From Mariannaea sp. PMI_226 (taxonomy: Eukaryota; Ascomycota; Sordariomycetes; Hypocreales; Nectriaceae): a stretch of 64,000 nucleotides of DNA. The stretch's first letter is position 1. Every line of letters begins with the position of its first letter. The stretch covers positions 3,720,001 to 3,784,000 of the forward strand of contig JANFOG010000002.1 of assembly GCA_024336345.1 (NCBI GenBank), in the 5' to 3' direction. Below the pieces are notes generated by a model. That model was given only the letters and a program-made list of their open reading frames with translations, was not told the DNA's origin and did not search any database. The position numbers and the translations under genes are program-made. Positions 23,586 to 34,684 of this stretch are shown in pieces.

Positions 23586-25196
23586 TAGTTATATTCTCCT
23601 GGTGTTTAAGCATGGGATCAAAGAGAGGGGGACGCCGTCTCGCAACAACAAAACAAAAATCGCTGTGTGATAGTACGGTGCGAACATTTTGGGCACAATG
23701 ACGATGAATTCTGGTTGCATATTTGTCAAGATGATTTAGCGACTGACTAGGGTCAATGTTTATAGTTAGAAAATATCTATGTCGCCATGTGCGGAGCCAT
23801 TACGAGATCTGATCTGAACGAGGGATGCCGAGGTGTCATTGAAGAGGGGGGAGCAGTATCTTCGTGTACCTGTAGATGTCGACGAGGGTCAGCTGTCGGT
23901 CAGTGGGTGATCAAGGGTCAAGGGTTTCGTGCACCGGCCAAGGAATCTAAGTTATTATCCGCTGCAGGTTCAAGCGCTGAGTGACTTAATGACTGGGATC
24001 GAAGGATCTGGCAGAGTGAAATGGATTGGATTTGGGCAGCGATAATTTGAGATAGGTGGGGGAAGTTTTGTATGTGAGAGCAGCGCAGGAACAGGATCCC
24101 TGGAGACTTGGTATTGGATTGTCTCTGCAGCGCGGGAACCAGCGGCCGCTACTCCTGACTGAAGATCAGGCTGGCACTAGACGAAAGGCACAGTAACTAC
24201 CTTAGCAACCTTGACTACTTACGTCCGCCCTGTCGCATCCAGTAAGTAAACGGTGCGCATCTTGTTAGAAAACGCATTCTTGTACGTAAAGCAGCTATCA
24301 TGGAATATGTTATTTTTGTCTTCACCAAAGACGGGCGGAGAAACTGCAGTTTGAAGTTGTCTGCCTGATCCAGGCTATTTTCACCTGAAGACTTTTTTTC
24401 CATTGCCACGTACTTTAGAGAATCGTGTCTGCCTCACTCGCCTGCTGGCACTCAACACCTTATCTTCCACTCATGCAATCCTTCTCGCTATTCAAAGCCC
24501 GGGCCAAGTCAGCCCTGGACGCAGCACGTTGAACGAGCTAATCAGCACTCAGCGATTCCCCATAGAGGCCTAGTCCACTACCAGAGTACCTCTTCAGCAC
24601 GAGTGGCGTCCCCTCCGGCTAGGTTGAGCTGGGCTCAGCTAGGGGCCCCCCTTCCCTTCTCTCCCCTCCACGCTTCCCCACTGCCTGAGATGGCCACCCA
24701 CATTCGTTATGAGATTGGCCAACAGGCGCACAAGTGACCTTGGAAGCAGATGGCGGAACTGACTAGGGGCAGGCCGTCTTTGGTTTTTCTTCCTGCGGCT
24801 ATTGGTGGCGGCAGCCGTGACTGATCATGGGAAGGCTTGCCTTAGTGAGCCTTTCTGGGCTCATCAACGCCAAGAAGCAGTCGAGGCGTCAAGTCCGAAA
24901 GCAACCTGAATGATAAGCCCACTGATACCTCCACCACCACCACCGCCGCCGCCGGCCCCTTCTTGCCTAGCAAGGCAATGACTAGTAGTTTCCTGTCCCA
25001 CACTCGCTTGCTCGACAACTTGTCAATTCATCCAAACTTCCTTTCGTCCACATAGAATTCGCATCATTCTGGAACAACACTTGCCTCCTCTTCTTGCGCC
25101 TCCTTCTAGCGTAGCCTCGCCCTCGCCTTATTCCTGCGCATCACCATCTTGCCCGCCAACGTACCCAGGAGCGCCCGCCTGCTTTTTGGCGGCGAT
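23586..25196. other. Intergenic region upstream of the permease
   Basis: About 1.6 kb with no supported gene. It includes a (CCA)/(CCG) trinucleotide tract (about 24930-24956) and C/T-rich sequence just upstream of the permease, typical of fungal promoters. Confidence 0.6.
24930..24956 (+). repeat. CCA/CCG trinucleotide tract
   Basis: Imperfect tandem CCA units followed by CCG units in the permease promoter region. Confidence 0.8.
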
Positions 25197-25403
25197 ATGC
25201 CCGCAGCGTCACGACTACTCCGCCTATTTCTACTCCGACGACAACCCACGATAGCATCCTGTCTGACGATACACACCTCGCGCGCTCCCTCGCACCGCAC
25301 GATACCTGTCCCGCTATTGACAGCTTTCCGCCTTCAGCAACCTGAGCACACCCTATCACCAACCGTCCCGCAGGGACGCAGTCCTCTCCGGGTCCGGCAC
25401 TAA
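25197..25403 (+). promoter_or_regulatory. 68-codon uORF ending 2 nt before the permease start
   Basis: An ATG at 25197 opens a 68-codon frame ending with TAA at 25401-25403, two bases before the permease ATG (25406). The peptide is rich in Arg, Leu and Pro. Upstream ORFs are known to control several fungal amino-acid genes, so a regulatory role is plausible. It requires a leader of at least 209 nt. Confidence 0.4.
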
Positions 25404-25405
25404 GC

Positions 25406-27472
25406 ATGTCGTCACATCCCAATCTTGAGCTCAACAACCTGAAGATGAAGGAGGAGTCTCTCGCCCACGGCAGTTCATTCAGCATGCGAGAGCCCGAATA
25501 CCTAGACGAAGCACCCCCGCGTTACTGGGGTCGCTTCGTCGATGGCTTCAAGCGCGATCCTGACTCTAGTCTCTTCTCCGCCGATCCTCTGGGCCGGCTC
25601 GAAAGTGGTTCCCGTACTCACAATGGCGCGCACTATTACGACCTGCAACAAGCCAATATCAATACCGCCCACTCGGGTCTGGCGAGAAAACTCAAGGGAA
25701 GACATTTGCAGATGATTGCCATTGGTGGTTCTATCGGTACGTCTCAGCGCACAGCGATCGTGACAGGTGGAACATTCCACCTCTTCCGCTCGTGCTATGT
25801 CTAAGACACTTGGGCTAACTTTGAGCTTTTTTTTTCCATTTTTAGGAACTGGACTGTTCGTCGCTTCTGGCAAGGCTCTGGCTGTAGGCGGCCCAGCATC
25901 ACTTCTGCTCGCCTTTTCCATTGTTGGTACAATGCTGTTTTGTACTTGCCAGGCTCTTGGTGAGCTTGCCGTCATTTATCCCATTGCCGGTTCCTTTGCA
26001 ACATGGGCCACCCGGTTTTTGGACCCCTCGTGGGGGTTTGCTGTGGGTTGGAAGTAAGCAACTATGGATATGGCTCGCTCGGCCAGAAAGATGCTCTTGG
26101 CCAAGGAGGCCCTTACGCTAACAAACTGAATGTAGTTATGCTATGCAATGGCTCATCATCTTGCCATTGGAAATCATCGCCGCCTCTCTTACCATCTCGT
26201 ACTGGGATGAGAATCTTACTAGAGCCATCTTCGTATCCGTCTTCCTCTTTGTTATTATTTGTATCAACATGTTTGGAGTCAAAGGTTACGGTGAAGCTGA
26301 GTTTATCTTCTCTATCGTTAAGGTTGTCGCTGTCATTGGTTTTATGTGAGTATCAAACTCTCCACCCCTTTTACATCCCCCATACCTTGGCTAATGCCTG
26401 CACCTCTAGTCTCCTTGGAGTAGTTCTCAACTGCGGCGGCACTCCCGAAGGCGGTTATATCGGCGGGAAATACTGGCAAGATCCAGGTGCCTTTCACCAC
26501 GGCTTCAAGGGGCTTTGCAGCGTCTTCGTTACAGCAGCTTTTGCCTTTGGTGGCACGGAACTTATTGGACTCGCGGCCGCTGAAACCGCCAACCCGAGAA
26601 AATCACTTCCCACCGCACTGAAACAGGTCTTTTGGAGAATTACACTCTTTTACATCGTTGCATTGACTTTGGTCGGCTTGCTTGTGCCGTACACCAACCC
26701 CAAGCTCACTGGAGGCACGAACGACGCAGACGCCAAGGCGTCACCATTTGTTATTGCCATTGAGGAGGCTGGCATCCAAATTCTCCCTTCAGTGATGAAC
26801 GCCGTCATCTTGGTCGCAGTTCTCTCCGTTGGCAACTCAGCCGTATTTGGTGCCTCGAGAACTCTTGCTGCCCTCGCAAACCTCCATCAAGCGCCTCGAA
26901 TTCTTGGCTACGTTGATCGAAAAGGTCGGCCCCTCGTCGCCATCGGTGTTGCCACTGGCATGGGGCTCTTAGCCTTTCTCGCTGATCTCCCCTCGCAGGG
27001 AGTTATCCTTGACTGGCTTCTTGCTATCTCGGGTCTTTCTACCATCATTACATGGGGCACAATATGCGTGTGCCACATTCGATTCCGCCGCGCCTGGGCC
27101 CGAAGAGGCCATTCAGCTGATGAGCTGCCTTTCAAGTCCCAGGTTGGCATTACCGGCTCATATATAGGCATTACCCTCAACGTCCTCGTCCTAGTGGCGC
27201 AATTCTGGATCGCTGTGTCTCCTATTGGCTATGAGAATAAGACTAGCTCAGATGTTGCACAGAACTTTTTCCTCAAGTGGATGGGTTGTCCAACTGTACT
27301 AGTCTTGTACGGTAGCCACAAACTATACTACCGTACATCATACGTAACTCTGAAGGAGATGGACATCGACACAGGCCGACGGGATTTTAACGTACCAATT
27401 CTGCTTGCTCAGGAGCGTGAGGAAAAAAAAACCTGGCCTCTATGGAAGAAGTTCTACAAGATCATATGTTGA
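25406..27472 (+). CDS. Amino-acid permease (YAT/AAT family, APC superfamily)
   Basis: Plasma-membrane proton-coupled amino-acid transporter. Four exons: 25406-25736, 25846-26053, 26136-26345 and 26410-27472 (introns 109, 82 and 64 bp; phases 1, 2, 2); 603 residues, normal for the family. It has a ~105-residue cytosolic N-terminus, then KGRHLQMIAIGGSIGTGLFVASGKAL (rebuilt across intron 1), the classic first-helix substrate motif. GELAVIYPIAGSFATWATRF, GWNYAMQWLIILPLEIIAASLTI (across intron 2) and TELIGLAAAETANPRKSLP follow; about 12 membrane helices overall. The C-terminus ends in the hydrophilic EEKKTWPLWKKFYKIIC. It resembles Gap1/Inda1-type general permeases, but the substrate cannot be read from sequence. 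A uORF ends just before the start. Confidence 0.93.
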
Positions 27473-27978
27473 GGAAACCAGTCCACTTTTTCTTTCTGAT
27501 TCCTGGAATAGAAAAATGTGCAAGGGCAGGCTGTCCTTCTACATTGTACTACCATGGTGGGTGTTCAGGCGCGGGAGGCTACTGACCAGCGCCATCTCTG
27601 GACTGGCGATTTGTTGTTGGGATTCCTTTTAATGATTGGTTTTGCTGCTTTATATACCACCAGCCTTGTTTTTGGGATTTTCATGGCGTTTTCAGGAGAG
27701 GAATACCACAGGCGGTCTTCTTGCTACGTATTCTAGTAATTGTGATGGCGGATCACCATTGTTGGAATTTTATTTTTTTGTTTATTTAAAACAAAATATC
27801 TGTTTGAGTTGCTGGTTACCCAGCATTGGCCTCGGCTTGGTTGTCGAGCGAGGTTTCTTATTATTTATATTGAGTAATTTCGAGCCAGAGCCACCTAGTG
27901 GTCGGAAATGAAATAATGATGCTGTACGTTTAATGGCTTCATAGGCTTGAATTGGACAAGACAATAACATATGATACC

Positions 27979-28014
<36 letters not shown>

Positions 28015-28780
28015 CGTGTGTAGGTTGACGTACAAGTGTATTTGTGGAGGATCAACAACCAAAATGCTAACAAAGAGAATTCGACATGGCTATGCTATCT
28101 CTAGTTGCAGTTTCTAAGGGAAGAATATTAAGCAGTTCGCTTTCGTACTTGACCGAGTAATTGCGACATTGACGCGGAAGAACCAATGACATCCGTTGAG
28201 ATACATTTTAATAGAATCATAAAGCGAAAAAAGAAAAAGCATCTGTTTCAGCTATCAAATGGCTAACATGGAGGGATTGTGCACAACGCGTATATATACC
28301 CCCTCAAGTACTATTTCCCCTTATAAAACTCGTAAACGGGCCCACGAGGACCCTGTGATAAGAAAAAAAAAAGAAAAGAAAACAGTCATCATTCTTCTGG
28401 TGGATAGCTCTCTTCGCCTACGCCACCTCATGCGTTCCGAACACCATACATGAAGGCCTTTAAGATGAAATGCTGAAGAGAGATGAACACGAACACGCCA
28501 AGGGCAATGAAAATTTGAATTTGAAGATTGTTTTTCGGTATTCCTCAAGGAGCAGCCTGACGAGACTGATTCCTCATGAGGCACATGGAGCCATACAGAG
28601 TCGTGAAAGGTTTTGTAAAAGTGCGAGAGGGACAGAACATAAGGCAAAAGAAAGAGAAATAGACAAAAGTGCAATAAGACAAATGCAAAGTTAAAAAGAA
28701 AAAATAAGACAAAGAGTCTGGTTATTAGACATCAGGGGTATCCATTTTCACAAGCTCTGACGCTCAAGTGCCCGACCCCG
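27473..28780. other. Convergent 3' region permease / repeat-protein gene
   Basis: 1.3 kb between two converging stop codons. It holds a (TA)n(TG)n microsatellite, A-tracts, and no gene that I can support. Confidence 0.6.
27978..28022. repeat. Compound microsatellite (TA)n(TG)n
   Basis: About seven TA units pass into about eleven TG units, with one GC interruption near the end, in intergenic DNA. Confidence 0.9.
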
Positions 28781-31181
28781 TTAGAAATCCCAAAAGTCCT
28801 TCTTGGCATTCGAAGTGTTGCCCTGGTTGCGGGTGGGCAGAGGCTGCGTGTTCTCATCCACTTCGCCATACAGCCAGTCACGGTTGGTGCCCTTCTTGCC
28901 ACCCATGCCATCACCGGCAATGTGAATGCGGGTGTCCTTGGGTTCGTTGTGATCAGCTTGGTGACCGGGCTTACGGCCGGGAACAGCCTGGGGTAGCTCA
29001 GTCTCCTCAGAACCCAAAAAGTCGCCGTTGGTGCCTGCTCTGCCACCCATACCGTTGCCAGCAATGTGAATGCGGGTCTGTTGGGGAGCAGAGTGATCGA
29101 CAGGATGGCCAGGCTTTCGGGTTGGGACAGACTGTGGAAGACCAGTATCCTCGAAGGCTAGGAAGTCCCCATTAGTTCCCGATCTACCGCCCATACCGTT
29201 TCCTGCGATATGAATGCGGGTGTTTTTGGGCTCGTTGTGGTCAGCTTGGTGGCCAGGCTTTCGGCCGGGAACAGTCTGAGGGAGGAAGTCATTTTCACTG
29301 GACAGGAAGTCTCGGTTGGTTCCCGTTCTCCCGCCCATGCCGTTGCCAGAAATGTGAATGCGGGTGTCCTTGGGTTCGTTATGGTCAGCTTGGTGGCCAG
29401 GCTTCCGACCAGGAACAGCCTGAGGGAGGAAGTCATCGTCGGCACCCAAAAAGTCGCGGTTGGTTCCCGTTCTACCACCCATACCATTGCCAGCAATGTG
29501 GATTCGAGCGTTCTTGGGGTCAGATTCAGTGACTGGGCCTGAACCAGGCTTGCGAGTAGGAACGCTCTGGGGAGCACTTGCGGTCTCGCCATAAAGCCAG
29601 TCACGGTCCGTTCCCTTGCGGCCCCCCATTCCGTCGCCGGCGATATGGATTCGAGAATTGTCGCCAGGCTGGTTCTCCTTTCGAGGACCGGGGGATTGCT
29701 CGTATGAAGACCAGTTAGCATCCATCATGGCAACAGCTTTCTTGCGACCTTCGGGTAGTGGTTGGGAGCGGTCAGCGTGTGCGGGCGAATTGTCGGTGAT
29801 GTTGAAATGAGGATCAAAGTCCTTGCCGCGGTCCTTGAGGTTGGTGATGTTTCCGAGAGGGCGGTCCTGTGAGTCTGGATCTTCCTTGTCAAACAACTGG
29901 TTTTTATACAAGCCTAGGCCTTCGTTGTGTGCGTATCCCTTGGGTTTCGCGTTGGGGCGCGGAGGCTGGGGCACTCTCTCACCGTCATCTTGGAGCTCGA
30001 AGTGGGTCTCGGCGTCGCGTCGGGGCCTAGCGGCAAGTTGTTCAGGTGTCTCATCTCCGGAGTTCCTCTCGGTGTCCCAATGGCGGACGTCCTGGCTGCG
30101 GAGGCCCTTAGACGGCTTGACTTTCTGCGGGGTGACAAAGTCGTCGAATGACCATTGGCTATCGTGCTTGGACTTGGGTCTCTCGTCGAACGATTGGCCG
30201 GGGACAGGGGCATCCTGGGGGTCAGTTCCATCGGCGAAATCAAAGTGCGAGAACTTCTTGGGATTGGGACGAATGTAGCGGTTACCCTTGGGTTGGGGGG
30301 TTTCTGCGACTTCGGATGTTTCTTGTTGACCGTCGAAAATGCGTGAAGGTCGGAAGTTCTTACCCCCACCGACCTTGCTTGGCGACATCGACCGGTGGCG
30401 GTTTGCGCTCGGGGAGCCCTCAACTGGCTCGTCGCCCAGGATCTCAGTGAAGGACCGCTGGTGAGGTCGATTACCCGCGTATGGTGATACTACAGCGGCT
30501 GGCTCGGCAGCCTCAATCTCCTCACGGGGACCGAAGAGCTGCAGAGAGGCATGAGGATCGCGGAAGGCGTTGGTAGAGTTACCTCGAGTTCGAACGACAG
30601 TCTCGTTATGACTGGGAGCGGAAGGTTCGAAACTGCCAGAGGATTTAAGGCATGCCTGAATCAAGGCGATCTGTTCTCTACTGTCCCTAATAGGCCAGTT
30701 GCGTCCGGACTTGCCAATTACCTCAATCTGCTTGAGGACAGAGCCTTGGTCCCAATGGAGACGGATTTGAGAGATCTTGCCATTTTCATCAAAAGCCACG
30801 AAGTGAGTCTGGAAGGCGAAGAGTTAGCCTAGAATTCCGGAGAGAAGTATAATCGCACCCGAAGCGGTCGCAACGAACAATTGGGAGATAGGCAACGCGG
30901 TTAGAGAGAAAGTTGTCGTCAAGGCCCGGGAGGTAAGGACCTCCGCTAGTCTCGAAGCCGAGACCAGTATCAACCTCTACGACGATTACATTCTGGCCGT
31001 CGACAATGTTCAGAATTTCTTCCTTCTTCTTGGTTACTTGCTTCTGCAGAGTGTTGAGATGTTTGATGATTTGAGTGGCTCCAACAAAGGTCGTGGTGGT
31101 GGTTACGTAGTGTAGGGATGCGTTCTCGGCTAGTAGCGATGATGTTGGCGCAGCCAGAAACTGCTTATAAGTGGCCGACAT
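28781..31181 (-). CDS. NTF2-like protein with six GMGGR repeats
   Basis: Two exons, 31181-30879 and 30808-28781, phase 0 across a 70-bp intron (GTTCGT...CCAG); 776 residues. Residues 1-150 resemble an NTF2/SnoaL-like fold: MSATYKQFLAAPTSSLLAENASLHYVTT, a polar helix, then THFVAFDENGKISQIRLHWDQGSVL across the splice. This is a resemblance, not proof. The middle is disordered, with many Pro, Asp, Arg and Lys. The C-terminal ~300 residues hold six tandem units of about 43-48 residues, each with RIHIAGNGMGGR-x-GTNRDFL and a PQ(A/S)VP-RKPG linker. The first and last units differ in the same way (GDGMGG, RDWLYGE), so they look like caps. Function is unknown; the units could be a binding array. Confidence 0.8.
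28800..29665. repeat. Six-unit coding tandem repeat (~130-145 bp per unit)
   Basis: Six copies of a unit recognised by ATGTGAATGCGGGTGTCCTT-like sequence and CCGCCCATACCGTT-like sequence on the plus strand. Units 2 to 5 are most alike, even at silent positions, which suggests recent unit duplication or gene conversion. Confidence 0.85.
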
Positions 31182-34100
31182 GGCTGAGGAGGAGGAGGAC
31201 GAGCACGCGACTCGTTCGAATATGTTCGAGGAAAGTGTCGTCTATAGCTCAAAGAGCAAGAAAGTTGGTTGGAAGCGGGAAACCCGCAGGACAAAGCGAC
31301 AAAGAGCGAGGGGTGCGGCGCAAGCCGGAGAAGTGAAGAGAGAGAGAGAGTTGAGTAAGTATTACTGGAAGGAAGAGAAGGGAAGAGAGCGAGGGTGATG
31401 GATGGGATGGGAGATGGAAGGGGAAAATAGCGACTCAAAACAAGCACGTGGAGTCTTTGAAGGTGGGAAGCAGTCCTGCCCCAAACAAAACTGTTTGGGT
31501 ATGGGCTTGGGCTTTGGGCTTGGCTTGACCTTTGCTCCTGGGGAGTGCGTTTCGTTTGTGTGCGCGTGTGTGTGTGAGAGATGGAGAGGGATGAGGATGA
31601 GGGTGGTGCTAACGGGCGTGGGCCAGGGGTTTGCATAGAAACCAGGGACAGGGACTGGAGGTACTTGCCACATGGTACCAGTTGTGTACCAGAAGCGTAC
31701 CTACCTTCCCTACCTACCTAAGGGTGCGAAGTAAGCTAACAAGTGCCTTACCTTATCCAAAGGTCAGGGACTGAGTCCTTTTGGTGCAGCTTACCATCCT
31801 GGGCAACTGGGTGCTTGAACAAGAGAGGACGGTTCATTCGACAAAGTCCTCTCTTGTCGACCCTCATATTGGCCGTGTTTCGTCATTCCTAGACTCGGGG
31901 TGCATGTTAGTGCGGAGGAGGAAAAGCAGAGAGGAAATAAGTGCCGACTGAGAGAAGGAGAATAATTAAGCTTCTGTTCTGGCCGAGGTTACTAATCAGC
32001 CAGGAACAATTGGACTTGGTTACCAGGGAGCATAGTTGTGATGCAAGTTGTGATAATTACCTTACTTAGATGTGTGTACCGGTTCCCCTTCGCAAATATT
32101 CTATACCTTATTACCGTTGAAGTGATAACTAAAGTAGACAAGGTACGGCGTACAGAGCTAGGCAACTTGCCGTGGCTGTTCCTCTACTACGACAGAGACT
32201 GGAATTATATATACGTACTTGGCTTAGCTAACCCCAAAATCGATCAGATTGTGTGTTTCATAGATAGAGTTCGCTAATATTGTCAAGACTTGAGATATAC
32301 CTCCAGGTTGATCATTGAAAACTTAAATGGCCAGCTTATGTCTCTAATGTGACCCAAATGTACAATAAGATCAACGACAACAAAAAGAGGGGGAAAATAC
32401 TGTAGAATCGCAAATGCGGGTGTCGAGACTGGTAAAACTCCACTGGATGGTGCCGGAGTGCAACAAATTAGGTACATGGGATGCAGGTACAATCGTTGCA
32501 GAAACAGAGAAAAAGCAGGAGCCAGCACCTACCTTACCTAGGTAGGTACCTCTATTTGTCTACCAACTAGCCCCAGCGCCACTTGGACGTCTTCAGTGGC
32601 CGTACCTGTAATTACAAGGTGCCTCCACGCCCACGCACAATTCGACTTCTACAGAGTACCTACCTATACGAGAAAAGGAATAATGTGGCTGGGAATACAT
32701 TGGCATCTCTAACTTAAAGCTTCTAATAAGTCATTGCTTGTAAAGCGATCTTAAAAACATCTTTCTACCTTCATCCCATTTTCACTCCCTTTTCACCTGC
32801 TTTGACCCAGTGGATGAAAAAGCTATGCAATCCAAATCCAAAGTGGCTCCGGCAAGACGCACGTCAAGGCAAACTTTGGGGTTAGCGTCATGCCCGCCAT
32901 TAATCTCAGGAGCTTATTGTGCCTTGGCAGACAAAGTACAAACAAAGCACGGAATAGTTACTGCTCTGGCCTGTCAGTGCGATATTATGCAATTGATGAC
33001 CTCGTCTCGTTTAGTTCCTTTGATGGTGGTTTGTACGAAGTAGGTAAACGGCGGGACAATGTCCAGTCGTGAAACACGCCTGATTGAGTATTACGACAAC
33101 ACAGCAATTCCATCTCATCTTCTTTTCTTCCAAGCATGGTCCTTCATATCAGCGATGCTATATCCCAAAAGGGGCAAGCTCAAGACACCGTCTCTCCTCC
33201 ACGCGTCCAGCTCAACGGGGCTCGGAGAGTACTTGCCGAGTACATTGAGCTCTGCAGACCCCACCGTGTTTCACCCCATTTGCGCTATGCCCTCTTCAGC
33301 CTAACTACACCTCTTGCCTGCCTCCAAAATCTGTCCCATTCAGTTGCTCGTGCCCTTACTTGCTCCCCGACCAAGTACCATGCAGCTCTCTCTCCTCAGC
33401 TTGGATCCCATCAATGCAGGGATTAGGTCAAGGGTCTTCTTCATTGTCATGATGAAGAGTTTCATACCAACGATTGAGCGAGCCTCATCGTATTACTCCC
33501 ATTAATTATATTGATACCTGCCGTACCGAGATAGCTACCTACCTTAGGTAGGTATGTACATAGTAGTTCATTACCCTGGGCACCTTAAGTTCCAAGCGAC
33601 GTAGAGACATTACACATAATTACACACATAACACCGAACTGTCTATCCAAGCAAGCAAGCTTCCTGTAATAAACGAAGCGACCCGGTCCTGTGTCAGAAT
33701 CCTCTGGGTCCTATACAAATGTCGGCCACTCTACAGATCTGTAATTTAATTAGATTTATCAAGAACCATGGGAGCAGTCTATGTCTTCCATCCAATATTC
33801 CTGGTATCTGCCAATCCCAACCTGCATAGATATGTTGCCTCGCTTGTGCCGCAACCAGCATCATCAAACTCTCGTGTCGTATAGGCGTTGATCGCCCATC
33901 ACCCCCTTAAGTACATAGTAAATGACTTGAAGTTCTCCTTCCAGCTCCGTTCAATTTCGGTTCTTGTTAGGAATAACTAAGCAGTATACTTATTGAGAGC
34001 AAGGGTAAAGTCTATAGCTCATACGAAAAAGGCTGAATAGAATATTATGTAGAGTGACCCAGCTTATAATCTCACAAGTCATCCTGAAATCGGGAGGTAC

Positions 34101-34648
34101 CAAACTTAATCAACCTGAGTTCTGATGCACGACGACCCGACCCCATAAGCAATAAGCCTTGTTGGTACTTGAAGTCGTTCTAAGAAGTCACGCCTTGCAT
34201 CTACACATAGAAAATGCTACGTTCATTGTTGAAAATTTCTAACATCAGCCTGCTTTCTCTAAAAATAATTCCTTGTCCTACTTTTTCTCATGGTTTCAGT
34301 GCCTGCCTAGGTGCCTAGGTAGACACACAGTAAGTATGCGACCCTGCCAGAAAGGAGTTCTGCCTCGATCTTCCCATTGGCTGGACGGCCCATCCATTGG
34401 CATGACATGACGTGGCACTTGGCACGAAGGTGTGGCGGGGACCATCATTTTGCGCCACATTCGACAAGGCAGTCAGCAGCTGCCTCCTTGAAGGAGCTGA
34501 ACCGCGTATGCTAGTTAATTATCCAAGTCATCATTCATCATCCAGATACACGACACGTTTCTCGATACCAGCACACGCTCTCTACAATCGCGCATTCTCG
34601 ACTCCTTACCAAGCATTCATCTTATTTCCCATAGCGACCACCCCCTTG
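31182..34648. other. Long intergenic region upstream of VPS10
   Basis: About 3.5 kb between two divergent starts. It holds many ACCTACCT/AGGTAGGT palindrome-like motifs (31695-31730, 32528-32550, 32650-32670, 33533-33556, 34307-34324). No ORF is credible: open stretches are short and low in complexity. Promoters of both flanking genes lie here. Confidence 0.55.
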
Positions 34649-34684
34649 ATGACATTCGCAAGCTATATTCCGCCGCAACAATGA
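34649..34684 (+). promoter_or_regulatory. uORF overlapping the VPS10 start by ATGA
   Basis: An 11-codon frame (MTFASYIPPQQ) starts at 34649, and its TGA (34682-34684) overlaps the main ATG (34681-34683) in ATGA. It begins 32 nt before the start, so it is probably in the mRNA. A second in-frame ATG at 34508 would give a longer version. Confidence 0.6.

Noticed and set aside
31130..31673. Overlapping Ser/Pro/His-rich ORFs upstream of the repeat-protein gene
   Set aside because: They lie in a C/T-rich leader and promoter tract; composition explains the open frames.
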